A stretch of 64,000 nucleotides of DNA from assembly GCF_949987535.1 (NCBI RefSeq), contig NC_080075.1, positions 58,687,636 through 58,751,635 of the forward strand, read 5' to 3'. Origin of the DNA: Balaenoptera acutorostrata (taxonomy: Eukaryota > Chordata > Mammalia > Artiodactyla > Balaenopteridae). The translations under genes and the position numbers were made by a program. The notes beneath the pieces are model-generated. The model saw only the letters and a program-made list of their open reading frames with translations. It made no database searches and was not told the origin of the DNA. Positions 10,691 through 21,295 of the stretch are shown here, one piece after another. How positions within the stretch are numbered: the stretch's first letter is position 1; each line of letters starts with the position of its first letter.

Positions 10691-11190
10691 TTCAGAAATG
10701 CTCGTTAGATTTAAATTTTGGATAAACAATGAATACTACTAATAAGAAATACTACTAATAATGAATAAAAATACTGCATTATTGTGTCTGGTAACCCTAT
10801 GCTCAATAAGTGTTTATTGTACTCCTTACTATGTGAATGAGCAAAAAAGCACAGAGAAAGGAAAAGGCCTTGTATTTGGAAGAAAGCAAGAAACATCAGT
10901 TTGCCTGGAACATAGCACTGGTGCAAATCTGTCACAGAGTGAACTGAGAGGCGCCCAGCACGCCTGTGCTCAGAGCAGCACCCGTACCTAGTAAGAAATC
11001 CATCACCAGTGATGGAGGGACACGACAGAACGAACACGTTACAGGGGGGCGAGGGGGGAGTTAAGTGCCAGAAAAAAGTAGTGAAGACGTCAAAGCAGAA
11101 ATGGAGGGCGTGATGATGGCAGTGGCTCTGGTCATGGAGGCTTTTGAGGGGGTCAAGTGACCAGCAGCCTGCAGCCTCCACACCCTCACG
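10691..11190. other. Mostly unique sequence
   Basis: AT-rich up to about 10960 with a small direct repeat (aatactactaataa near 10732-10760), then GC-richer. No repeat class was recognised with confidence. Confidence 0.4.
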
Positions 11191-11198
11191 ATTCAGAC

Positions 11199-11290
11199 TC
11201 ACAGCGTGGCCATGTCCTGAGTCCACGAGCGGATGAAACTCTCCTCCCAGACATTGTAGGGGTCTGTGCCCATCTCGAGCAGGGTAAGTG
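11199..11290 (-). other. Candidate coding exon, unassigned
   Basis: On the minus strand an ATG at 11273-11271 sits in a good initiation context (gagATGG). It opens a frame of 24 codons ending in TGA at 11201-11199. The peptide begins MGTDPYNVWE, continues with SFIRSWTQDM and ends ATL. It is rich in W, Y, F, N and D and unlike the proline/glycine frames produced by GC-rich non-coding DNA nearby. A donor-like gtgagt overlaps the stop (acgct|gtgagtc), so the frame could be the start of a spliced coding exon. Upstream the frame stays open; only weak acceptors are visible. I do not recognise the protein, and no partner exon was found. It could still be chance. Confidence 0.22.
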
Positions 11291-12370
11291 CAAACCCTGA
11301 TTCTCCTCTCCCCACCCAAAGAGTGGAGGGGGTCCCCCGTCCCCCTGGGGTTCCTGAGGCAGGAGTTACATTCCCCACCCCCCGCCAAGGCTGGGGTTTT
11401 CCACGAGCCCCTCATGCAGAACCTGGCCTCTTGGGGAGTCTCCCTTAACCCTCTGCAACAGGCGGCTGGGCTCCCAGGCCCCAGGGTGGAGGATTGAGGG
11501 GAGAGGGAGGAAATAGGCCCCCTTTGTCCCCTGGGCCTGGCAGCACAATGGGAGCCTGTGTCACGCCAGCTGCTCTAATGCGGCTCTGACTCTGGTGGAC
11601 ACCAGCCCTGGAGGAGCACGTAGCCTGGGGGACCCCATCTGCTTCACGTCCCTCCAAGTGGGACCTGTGGGCTGGCTGGCTGTGCCTGAGGGATGACCCG
11701 TGTCTGGGGGCCGCTGGCTGTCTCTAGGAGTGCGTATACGTGTGTTCACACCGGAAGGTCTGACGGAGGGCAGGCAAGTGCGTGTGCTTGTGTGTCTGCC
11801 TGTGGGACACATGTGTGCCTTGGGCTGGCCGGGTGAGTCTGCAAGCAGGCACAGACGCGGGTCTGTGTGTGTGCGTTGAGGACAGGTAATGCTTCTGAGC
11901 ACGTGGGGGGACACGTGCCGAGGTCTTCTCCTGTTGCCAAAATAGGGAGCCTTTCCCAAGCACCAGGCCAAGGAGGGCAGAACTGGCTGAGAAGCTTCCT
12001 TGGGAGAGAAGTCCTAGAAAATGGGGACCAAGACTCTGTCCCATTGAAACCTGTGTTCTGCACACACATCCCTGGGGCTCTGGGTTTGGCTGTTCCCTTC
12101 ACTTGGCCCCTCCCAGCCTCTCCCTCCTCCTGCTTCCCTGCGTGCTGGACCATCAGGGACCCTCAACTGGGATGCGGACCCTCAGCCAAGTAGCGGCTGG
12201 AAGGATGAGAATGGCTGAAGGTCTTCGGAGTTCAGGATGTTCCCCTAAGGGCTGAGCTGCCCAATTTGGCCTTGCTTCCCTCCCACTCCACCCCCCACGA
12301 ATCAGAGCCCGGCCCACCCAGCCTTCCCTTCCAAGCTGGCTGGAATCAGGAAATGAGATTTCAACTCCAT
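11291..12370. other. GC-rich unique sequence
   Basis: Single-copy GC-rich DNA with a TG/CG-rich imperfect stretch around 11730-11880 (gtgcgtatacgtgtgttc, gtgcgtgtgcttgtgtgtctg). The plus strand has a strong donor-like sequence gtaagt at 11284, but I could not link it to an exon. Long frames on the minus strand at 11.56-12.15 kb overlap one another and lack domain motifs. Confidence 0.45.
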
Positions 12371-13219
12371 TCAACTAAATCCAACAAATATTTACAGAAG
12401 AGGTTCTAAGCACAGGGCTCTGTAAAGCTGGGAGCAGTGGGGAGAGGCCCTTTTACCAGGGCCTGCCTCCCAGATGACAACAGGTTTAGGGTGATAAGGT
12501 CCCACTTTAGGGCTTTGCTCCCTACCAGCACCCACACACAGCTGCTGCCTCAACTGTCCCCTCAACCGGCAATTGATGGAGGCCCTGCCTGGTGAGGGTG
12601 CACCCGGGAGCCGCCCAGAGAAAACGTCCACAGCACTGGAAGCCCCTCCCCTGCCCCCGGGGGCCCTCTCCCCACCCTCCAGGATCAAAGGACCCCTCCG
12701 AGAGGCAGCCAGAGGAGTAGGTGGCAGAGGAGTGGCGGTCCCCTGCCCACTTCAGGAGATAGTACCGGGGACTGAGGAACTTGGGAGTCTGGGTTTTCCA
12801 TCTGGTTAAAAGGAAAAGTGATTACTCCCCCAAAGGGGGCCCTCCAGCCTTCAGGGTCCAACCTGCAGGCAGGCCTCTCTCAGCTGATGCCCCAGAAGTC
12901 CCTCCCTATATCTTGGTCTCCAAAGTGAAAACTGCAATATGATCCTTGGGGTGAGGCATAAAAATATTGAGTCGCGGTTTTTTTAATCTAGAAATTTAAG
13001 ACTTACCGAATATTTAATAAATGGGTTGACACTGTGCCCTCCCTCAGTCCCAGTTTCAGATTATCCTGAGTCCCAGAAGGTTCTCTGGGAATCCTAGAGG
13101 TGAGGGCCAGCTCCTCTGTGTGGGGTATTTAGGGGGCGCCTTCCTACTTTGGCTTCCTGTCAGCACAAGGCTTCATTTGTCCCTAAGTGCTCCAGTGTGC
13201 CACCAGCGCGGTTGGTTTT
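12371..13219. other. Unique sequence with a short L2-like start
   Basis: The first 60 bases (ccaacaaatatttacagaagaggttctaagcacaggg) resemble an L2 3' tail on the minus strand. The remainder is GC-rich and non-repetitive by eye. Confidence 0.4.
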
Positions 13220-13235
13220 ATAAAAGCGATGCCTT

Positions 13236-13355
13236 GTCCTATGATAAGCCATAATGGAAAAGAATACATATATGTGTGTATAACTGAGTCACTTTGCTGT
13301 ACAGCAGAGATTGGCACATTGTAAATCAGCTATACTTCAATAAAAATAAAATAAA
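13236..13355 (+). mobile_element. Very short LINE-1 3' end insertion
   Basis: 'tatgtgtgtataactgagtcactttgctgtacagcagagattggcacattgtaaatcagctatacttcaataaaaataaaataaa' is an L1 3' terminus of an older cetartiodactyl type. The 16-bp target duplication ataaaagcgatgcctt is at 13220-13235 and 13356-13371. Only about 120 bp of the L1 was copied. Confidence 0.93.
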
Positions 13356-13371
13356 ATAAAAGCGATGCCTT

Positions 13372-14044
13372 AAACAGAAGTATATTTTCATACTTTGTAA
13401 AAGAGAACGGTATAACAGGAAACTCTTTCTGAACCTGCAGGTCTTCTGGGAATCAAATCTAAGGACAATTTGTGCATTTTTCTTTTACAGAAAGACAAGT
13501 ATATTCTAGACTCTCTGACCTTTTCTGTGACAAGTGTTTATTGGTAGTGTGTGACCCCAGCCAATATTTCACACACAAAAAAATGTCCTTCTTATCAACC
13601 TGTAGGGAACATTTCAACAGTGAGTGAGAGAGGAACATCTTTTCAACTAAAATATAGGCTAAGGAGAGAGCATTTTGAAACTGGTTATTTGGAAATGTTT
13701 CCATCATAAGGTGATGTTATTCCTGAAAACTATGTAAATATGTCACCTATTAAAAATTCTATCTACACAATTAAAGAAATAAGCTTGGACAATTTTCCAG
13801 AGAGTTTAAGAGAATGTTGAATTGGTTGGCTAAAAATATAAAAACACAAAACCTTCCAATTATTTTGCAAGAACAACCAGGAAAGGTGGAAATTTACTAG
13901 CTAAATGTCAAATTAAATTGCACAATGGATGGATGGGAGCGAAATACAAATGCCGTGATTTAATGGGCCCAGCGAATGATGCATGTCTATCATTTGGTGA
14001 CGTATCTCTTACAGCTGTGGCCATCATGAATACCAAGACTCAAA
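13372..14044. other. AT-rich unique segment, possible conserved non-coding DNA
   Basis: Contains homeodomain-like and CRE-like words (aattaaag, caaattaaattg, ggtgacgtatctc at about 13997) and contrasts with the GC-rich surroundings. No repeat was recognised. Conservation is an inference only. Confidence 0.3.
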
Positions 14045-14622
14045 ATGTATAAAGTTAAACATTCACTTAGCAGATGATTCGGCAATCCTACTTCTAGGTA
14101 TTTACTCAAGAGAAATGTAAACACATGTGCACACAAATACCTGTATGCAAATGTTTATAGCAGCTTTAGTCACAATTGCCCTAAACTGGATACAACCCAA
14201 ATGTCCATTAACTGGCAAATGGATAAACAAACTGGTATGTCCATACAATGGAATACTACTTAGCAATAAAAGGAACAAATTACTCATATATACAACATGC
14301 ATGAAACTCAAAAGCAATATGCTAAGTGAAAGAAGACAATCACAGAAGATTACATACTATGATTCCAAATACGTGATATTCTAGAAAAAAGGCAAAAGTA
14401 TAGGGACAGAAATCAGGCCAGTGATTCCTTGGGGTGGGAAGAGAGGAGTGACTGTAATAGGGCATAAGGGAACTTTTTGGGTGATGAAAATATTCTGCAT
14501 TGTGACTGTGATGGTGGTTACATGCCTCTATATATTTGTCAACACTCATCAAATCATACACTTGTAAAGTGAATTTCACCATACATACATTTCGATAAAC
14601 CTAATGTTAAAAAAAAAACAGT
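14045..14622 (+). mobile_element. Old LINE-1 3' end
   Basis: 'agatgattcggcaatcctacttctaggtatttactcaagagaaatg ... aacccaaatgtccattaactggcaaatggataaacaaactgg ... caatggaatactacttagcaataaaaggaac' is the L1 ORF2 end, followed by a 3' UTR (gggtgatgaaaatattctgc ... catacacttgtaaagtgaatttcacc) and an A-run. L1M-type, dead. Confidence 0.88.
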
Positions 14623-14696
14623 GCTTAGCATATAATGCTACATAAACATTTAAAAAAGCAAATATTTTAAAGTATAGAAAAAAATCTACAATCAAA

Positions 14697-14836
14697 GGGA
14701 ATTTCTTGGCTGTCCAGTGATTAGGACTTGGTGCGTTCACTGCCCTGACCCGGGTTCAGCTCCTGCTCAGGGAACGGAGATCCCGCAAGCCGTGCGGCCA
14801 AAAATAAATAAAACAAGGACTTAAAAAAAAAGAAGT
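14697..14836 (+). mobile_element. Diverged short CHR-type SINE
   Basis: Starts ggaatttcttggctgtccagtgattagg and ends 'gcaagccgtgcggccaaaaataaataaaac' then an A-run. Flanks tacaatcaaa (14687-14696) and tacaaccaaa (14838-14847) form a target duplication with one mismatch. More diverged than the other SINEs, so older. Confidence 0.82.
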
Positions 14837-15000
14837 ATACAACCAAAATATTATCAGGGATAGTCTCTAAGTGGTAAGATTATTGTGATTTTTACTTTTT
14901 TCTCTGTGTTTTTTGTATGTAAAAGTAAACAGAGGTTTGAAAACTGACTCTAACATTCATACGGAAGTGCCAGGGACCGAGAATCATCAAAACAACTTTT

Positions 15001-15127
15001 GGGGCTTCCCTGGTGGTGCAGTGGTTGAGAATCTGCCTGCCAATGCAGGGGACACGGGTTCGAGCCCTGGTCTGGGAAGATCCCACATGCCGCGGAGCAA
15101 CTAGGCCCGTGAGCCACAACTACTGAG
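15001..15127 (+). mobile_element. CHR-type SINE, left arm of inverted pair
   Basis: Starts ggggcttccctggtggtgc, has B box gggttcgagccctgg, and stops abruptly after 'gagccacaactactga' without a body end or tail. It is followed directly by the opposite-strand arm. Confidence 0.93.
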
Positions 15128-15372
15128 GGCTTTCTGTGTGAGTGCTTTCTCCAGTTGTGGCGAGCGGGGGCCACTCTTCATCGCTGTGCGCGGGCCTCTC
15201 ACTGTCGCGGCCTCTCGTTGCGGAGCACAGCTCCAGAGGTGCAGGCTCAGTAGTTGTGGCGCACGGGCTTAGTTGCTCCGCGGCATGTGGGATCTTCCCG
15301 GACCAGGGCTCAAACCCGTGTCCCCTGCATCGGCAGGCAGACTCTCAACCACTGCACCACCAGGGAAGCCCC
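15128..15372 (-). mobile_element. CHR-type SINE, right arm of inverted pair
   Basis: Reverse complement of a CHR SINE from the 'gggctttct' end of its body through the head ending 'caccagggaagcccc'. The A/T-rich tail is absent. The last ~125 bases are the reverse complement of the left arm, giving a long imperfect hairpin. No target duplication flanks the pair. Confidence 0.93.
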
Positions 15373-16258
15373 AGACACTATTAAGAGAACGAAAAGAGGA
15401 ACCACAGACTTGGAGAAAGTATTTGCAAATCATGTATCTGATACAGGACTTGTATCCAGAATATATAAAGAACTCTCAAAACATAATAGTAAGAAAATAA
15501 TCTAATCAATAACAGATAAAAGATTTGAGATACCACTAAAAACCTATTGGAATGGCTAAAATAAAGGGACTGACCCTATCAAGTTTTGGCAAGTACATGG
15601 AGGAACTGGAACTTGCATACATAGCTGGCGAAAATGTAAAATGGTACAACCACCAACCACTTTGGAAAATTTTTGGCAGTTTCTTAAAAAGTTAAACATA
15701 TACCTATCGTGATCCAGCCATTCCACTCCTAGGTGTTTACCCAGAGGAATGAAAGCCTATGTTTCTACAAAGACTTACTCATGAATGCACATAGTAGCTT
15801 TATGTGTAATAACCAAATACTGGAAACAACCAAAGGTCCATCAACAGGTGACTGGATACATAAACTGTGGCATATCTGTACAATGGAATATTACTCAATA
15901 TTAAAAAAGAATTAACTATTTATATGTGCTGCAACATGGATGCATCTCAAAAATAATTATGCTGAGAGAAAGAAGTCAGACTAAAAAGAGTACATATGAT
16001 ATGATTCCATTTATATAAAATTCTAGAATATTAAAAAAAAAAAAGCAGATCAGTGATTGCCTGGGAATTGGTAGATGGGGAAGGGGTGGGAGAAGAATTA
16101 CATAAGAGGAAACTTTTAGGGTGATGGAAATGTTCATTTTCTTGTCTGTGGTGATGGTTTCAAGGGTGTATAAACATGTCAAAACTTATCACATTGTATA
16201 CTTTAAATATGTGCAGTTCACTATAGGTCAATTATAGTTCAATAAAGCTATTAAAAAT

Positions 16259-16600
16259 AAACAGATTACTTTTGTAACAATAAATTCCTTAAAGGGCAGA
16301 AATAAGAGACTAAAGTCATTATATGATATTATACATATCTTTTTGTGGTTAGTTGCTGTGTGGCCCTATTTAATTATTCATATACTGTTTAGAAACTTTG
16401 TAATGTAGAGATTATGGGTATACCATTATAGCTCCTTGAGTTTCGTTTTGTGGTCAGTTCTATAAAAATCTGTATGTCAGGCCCATGGCCAGGAGCATAA
16501 TCCTCTCTTATAACATTGTTTCTGTGGGAAAGTCAAAATTGACTTGCATTACGTTTACATAGTGCCTTTCCTCTGCCCCCAGGCTCTCTCTTCTCAAATC
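16259..16600. other. AT-rich unique sequence
   Basis: Non-repetitive AT-rich DNA between an L1 end and an L2; no coding or regulatory signal recognised. Confidence 0.4.
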
Positions 16601-16604
16601 CATC

Positions 16605-17050
16605 TTAAACCCAGTTGCAGACCTACTTTAAAAAAAAAAAAATTAGATCATGTTACCTCCCTGTTAAACCCCTCCGTGGTTCCAAATGATAAAGTCTAAA
16701 CTTCATAGCATGACATTCAAGGTACTTCCCAACTGACTCCATCTATGTCACCAATCCCGTCTCCCAGAACTGCCTCTCCCTTTATGCATCTTGAGCCGTT
16801 TGACAGGTGCTTTCACCACTTTGAGCCTTTGCTCGTACTGTCCAACGTCCAGGTATGTCCTTCCCTTTCGCCTCCTCACTTGTGCATCTGGAAAAGTCTC
16901 TCACCCTTCAAGATGCATTTTAAGTATCATCCCCTCCTGGGAGTCTTCCCAGATTTCCCCAAAACAGAATTAATCACTCTTTTCACTTCACTCCCATAGC
17001 ACCTTACACATATGTCTACTAGAGCGCTTATTCCACGGTATTGCAGTAAT
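16605..17050 (+). mobile_element. L2 LINE 3' part
   Basis: 'gatcatgttacctccctgttaaacccctccgtggttccaaatgataaagtctaaacttcatagcatgacattcaaggtacttcc', 'ctttgagcctttgctcgtactgtcc', and 'tcacccttcaagatgcattttaagtatcatcccctcctgggagtcttcccagatttcc' follow the L2 order. Confidence 0.8.
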
Positions 17051-17054
17051 TGAG

Positions 17055-17530
17055 GTGCTGTATTGCTTAGGTTAGAGGCTCAGATGCTACAACAAAAACA
17101 AATAAAACCTCCAAATACCAGTGATTTGAGCAAGTTTATTTCTGTCTCATTTAAAAGTCCCAACTGGCATGCTGCCTCAGCTCTGCAATGTTGGGATCCA
17201 GGCTCCTTCTGTCTTGTTGCTCCACCATCCTTAGGGTTTGCATTCGTATGCGTGGACCAACATGACTCTCCAACATGTCTGCCTTCCAGCCATCAAGACA
17301 GGGAAAGGGGATGGAGAGAGTGTCTCCTGACTTTCTATGATATCATCCAGAACTTGTACCATCACTTTATTCACATCCCACTGGCCAGAACTTAGATTTA
17401 TGGCCACATAAAACTTCAAAGGGTCAGGGAAATGCAGTTTTATCCTGGGTGGCCACTTGCTTCACTCTACTTCAGGTGTTATATTATTAGAGAGACAAGA
17501 GAAAAATGGATCTTGGGGCAAATTAGCAGT
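17055..17530 (-). repeat. LTR-like repeat, family A, near full length (left copy)
   Basis: Plus strand: 'ggttagaggctcagatgctacaacaaaaacaaataaaacctccaaataccagtgatttgagcaagtttatttctgtctc ... cttctgtcttgttgctccaccatcc ... cacatcccactggccagaacttag ... agtctctgccaca'. Read on the minus strand an AATAAA signal lies about 60 bp before the end, as in an LTR. A second copy in the same orientation is at 19.17-20.35 kb, with an internal-type stretch between them. The family name is uncertain. Confidence 0.6.
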
Positions 17531-19160
17531 CTCTGCCACAGTCCACGCCTTTGGCCACCTTACTACCTGTGATCACGCTTCTTTTCACACATAAAACACT
17601 AACATTGTCTTCCAAGACAGACAACCTCAAACACCAGGCCATCTTGCACCCAACACCTCAATCAGATCTGGATGTGGTTACCTGTGGCCTGGAGACCAAC
17701 ACACTTAAAAGACACATCTGGGACTTCCCTGGTGGTGTAGTGGTTAAGAATCCGCCTGCCAGTGCAGGGGACATGGGTTCGAGCCCTGGTCCGGGAAGAT
17801 CCCACATGCCACGGAGCAACTAAGCCCGTGAGCCACAACTACTGAGCCTGCACTCTAGAGCCTGCGAGCCACAACTACTGAGCCCACGTGCCACAACTAC
17901 TGAAGCCCGTGAGGCTAGAGCCTGTGCTCTGCAACCGGGAAAGCCACCACGATGAGCAGCCCGCGGCACCGCAACGAAGAGTAGCCCCCGCTCTCAGCAA
18001 CTAGAGAAAGCCCGCGTGCAGCAGCGAAGACCCAATGCAGCCAAAAATTAAATAAATGAATAAATAAATAAATTTATTTAAAAAAAAAGACACATCTGCA
18101 CCCCACCCTCCTCCAACAGACAATGATGGAACAAGAACCACATATCACATTTTAAAAACAATTCTTACTCGGAAAATAAAACAATGGGAACTACACAGAT
18201 GGCCCCAGTCCACAGCAATTACCAAATCATGCTAGTTAGAAGTTATAAAGACTCCGTCCTGTCCTTCTGTTTTCTAGAAGTAACTCCCTTGTCCACTGTC
18301 CTCCTTGGCTCTTGGCTTTGCCCTCTGGGAGACTCTTACTAGGTCACTGACCTTCATAACCATATCTGAAGTGGGCATCAAAGAATATGCCTCTCTCGGG
18401 CTCCTGGCCTATTTGCTTTGAGTCAGTTCCATGTGCAGGTAACTCAGCCAAAGGTCTTGTCCTGACAGAGTTTGTCAGGCTGTATTTTTACTGTCTTCCG
18501 AGCTCTGCCCAGACCCCTCTCTAAGCTTCATGGTTGCTATCTTCAGGCCATCTGAGACAATAGGCCAGGGTGGAAAGGGAACACCCTTAATCTGATCTTG
18601 GCTGCTGGGCTGGCTCCCACAGTCTGGCAGAGAATTCTCACCTGGGAAAGCTTGAGAAAGGCTCAGGGCCATAGTCTTAACACCTACTAAGGCTGTCTGT
18701 TCAGAGCCAACTTTGGTCACTCCTTCCATCTGGGGTACAGAAGCAGTTGGCATTGACAACTCTTCAAGGCTCCAAAATTCCAGACTCTCAGTCAATTTAG
18801 ATTGCAGGCAGCAGGCATAGGTGCCCTTAGCAGAACTGTATTCCCTTCCGTCTCTGCTTGAAAACTGGCTAGGTCTAACCCGAGTTCATCTCTCTTTTCT
18901 AGGAATCTGCCAAACGCAGCAAGTAGTCAGGACCTCCCCAGTTCTCAAGTTCTCTACAGGCTCAGAGAGCATGTGGTCTTCCTGTCAAGGTACTGATCAA
19001 GATGACAGTTTACTAAATCTTCTGCCAGAGCATAACAAGGGTCACCAACTTTCCCGTCTGCATATCTGTGTCTGCCCTACCTGACTGTAGTAGCCAGTAC
19101 CACATAAGTGAGTATTTTTTATGACAGTCCTCTTACTTCCAAGTAGTCGAAATCAAATAC
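17531..19160 (-). repeat. Internal-type segment between two family A copies
   Basis: Except for the SINE at 17721-18084, the right half of this stretch aligns with 2356-3450. It lacks any long open frame, so no gag or pol was recognised. With the flanking family A units it looks like a non-autonomous LTR element of roughly 2 kb before later insertions. This is an inference from layout, not from protein similarity. Confidence 0.5.
17721..18084 (+). mobile_element. CHR-type SINE, full length
   Basis: Complete SINE with head, body with three 'gccacaactactga' units and an AAATA tail. Perfect 14-bp target duplication aaaagacacatctg at 17707-17720 and 18085-18098. Confidence 0.96.
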
Positions 19161-19164
19161 GGAA

Positions 19165-20345
19165 AAGATTTTGGCAGCTATAACTGGGAGACCAAACATA
19201 ACAGCAGCTTCGACAAGATGGAAGTTTATTTCTCTCTCATGAGAGAATCAAAGCCGGTCTGATGGTTTTGTTCTGTGACGTCATGAGGACTCTGGGCTTC
19301 TTTTGCCTTTTTGCTTTCCCATCCCAGGAGGGTGTCCCCGCCTACAGGGTCCAACATGGTCACCCCCAGTTTTCTTTTTTTTTTTTTTTTTTTTTTTTTA
19401 TTAGTTAATTTTTATTGGATTATAGTTGCTTTACAATGTTGTGTTAGCTTCTACTGTACATCAAAATGAATCAGCCATACATATACATATATCCCCTCCC
19501 TTGTGGATTTCCCTCCCATTTAGGACACCACAGTGCATTAAGCAGAGTTCCTTGTGCTTTACAATATGTTCCCATCAGCTGTCTATTTTTTTTTTTTTAA
19601 CATCTTTATTGAAGTTTAATTGCCTTACAATAGTGTGTTAGCTTCTGCTTTATAACAAAGTGAATCAGTTATACATATACAATATGTTCCCATTTCTCTC
19701 CCCTCTTGCATCTCCCTCCCTCCCACCCTCCCCATCCCACCCCTCTAGGTGGTCACAAAGCACCGAGCTGATCTCCCTGTGCTGTGCGGCTGCTTCCCAC
19801 TAGTTATCTATTTTACATTTGGTAGTGTATATATGTCCATGACACTCTCTTACCCTGTCACATCTCACCCCACCCCCTCCCCATATCCTCAAGTCCATTC
19901 TCTAGTAGGTCTGTGTCTTTATTCCTGTCTTGCCACTAGGTTCTTCATGGCCTTTTTTTTTTTCCCCTTAGATTCCGTATATATGTGTTAGCATACTGTA
20001 TTTGTTTTTCTCTTTCTGACTTACTTCACTCTGTATGACAGACTCTAACTCCATCCACCTCATTACAAATACCTCCATTTCATTTCTTTTTATGGCTGAG
20101 TAATATTCCATTGCACCCCCAGTTTTCAATTCCCGTGAACAGGAAGGGGGAAAGGGGCTGGGGAGTATGCACTTCAGAAGTTGTACACATCACTCCTGTT
20201 CACCTCCCTTTGGCCATGTGGCTACACTTAGTTGCAAGGGAGACCATGAAAGGCAGTCTACCCTGGGCTGATGTGCCCAGCTGAAAATGAGGGGGTTCTA
20301 TCACAACGAGAAAGAAGGGGAGGCAGTGACGTAGGGGACAATTAG
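19165..20345 (-). repeat. LTR-like repeat, family A (right copy), split by an L1
   Basis: Left part 19165-19374 ('ggcagctataactgggagaccaaacataacagcagcttcgacaagatggaagtttatttctctctcatg'). Right part 20128-20345 ('gttcacctccctttggccatgtggctacacttagttgcaagggagaccatgaaagg ... gggggttctatcac'). The split is caused by the L1 at 19375-20113. Confidence 0.6.
19375..20113 (-). mobile_element. LINE-1 insertion with two successive 3' ends
   Basis: Read on the minus strand from 20113: a truncated L1 3' region ending 'cttcaataaagatgttaaaaaaa' at about 19588. It is followed without interruption by a second, different L1 3' end ('catattgtaaagcacaaggaactctgc ... aagcaactataatccaataaaaattaac') and a final poly(A) at 19375-19399. 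A single 14-bp target duplication cacccccagttttc (19361-19374 and 20114-20127) encloses both. Confidence 0.92.
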
Positions 20346-21295
20346 TCATGTTGGTCACAGCCTGTCCTCTCTTCAGAGAACTCTTTGAGGGGCAGAGACC
20401 TGTCTCACCATCATCATCTGTAGGCACAGCCAAGTGCCCAGCAGGGGGTCAGTCACTACATGTGTTCAACCTCAAATTTCCCAGATCATAACCCAATCCC
20501 ATGACAGCAGCCATCTGTGGCATGATCGTGTTTAAAAGGCATCTTCACTGATGTAACCAGGTGCCCCTGGTCTGTGTGTCTTCAAGTCCTCCAGCCTTGT
20601 GGAGTCATCGCTCATGCCCCATATTCCTGAGGGCTTTCTGAGGCGGGCGGTTTGTTTCTCCTGATGCAGCATGCCTCTGCCAGGGTGCTTCTCCTCATCG
20701 TGGCCCTCAACCCTGCACCTGGCGTCCCGTTTGAGAACTGCCTCTTGCTAAGCTGATGCCAGTCTCCTCCTTCATCCCTCCGCAATGTACCAGGAACCCA
20801 AGGCTCATGGGTGTAGCAGATATTTAATCACATTTAGGAATAATAGACAGTGATTTTAGCATCAGGTGGAAACGACTTCAAATTCAAGGTCACATACTAC
20901 ATTCTCAAAATGTGTTGGTCATTCCCCACCCCTCTCCTGAGCTTCCCCTTGGCAGTATTCCTCTGTTGGCCCCTCCTCTGCCCCACACGGTATTTTTCAA
21001 GCCTTCTCTCCAGACGCCCAACATCGCTCTATTCTCCCCTATTTCTGGGTCCCTTGAGCGCTCCCAGGAACGGTCCTTACAGCATCACAGCTCTGCCCGC
21101 TTGCTTCAGCTCAGCCTCACCCCTCCAGGCTGCGTTCACAGGCACTCTGTTTTCTAAACTCTAAACTTTAAAGGCCGATCACTGTTTAAGTAAAAGGACC
21201 ATTAACCCAGAGGTGAATCATGCCCTTCCCATAGAAGGCAGAGGAGGCTACAATCCGTGTGAACTTCAGTCACTTTATTTCCTCCCCACTCTGAG
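20346..21295. other. Mostly unique sequence
   Basis: Moderately GC-rich DNA without clear coding or repeat signal. The part 20820-20900 may hold a MIR remnant, but this was not clear enough to call. Confidence 0.4.

Larger units (their letters stand above)
14935..16258 (+). mobile_element. Old LINE-1, broken by an inverted SINE pair
   Basis: The left piece (14935-15000) corresponds to the part of ORF2 around the 'RPRIAK' region (cattcatacggaagtgccagggaccgagaatcatcaaaac). The right piece (15373-16258) resumes at 'gaaaagaggaaccacagacttggagaaagtatttgcaaatc' and runs to the 3' end with 'gttcaataaagctattaaaaataaa'. In the intact ORF2 of this window those two points are about 150 residues apart. 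About 450 bp is therefore missing where the SINEs sit. Confidence 0.85.

Noticed and set aside
10711..11415. 234-codon minus-strand frame
   Set aside because: It runs through an AT-rich and a GC-rich part with no recognisable motif, and uses a different frame from the more protein-like short candidate at 11.2 kb.
17731..17960. Repeated 'gccacaactactgagcc' blocks that mimic a spaced repeat array
   Set aside because: They are internal repeats of the CHR SINE body, with no constant spacers; the host is a mammal, so a CRISPR array is not plausible.
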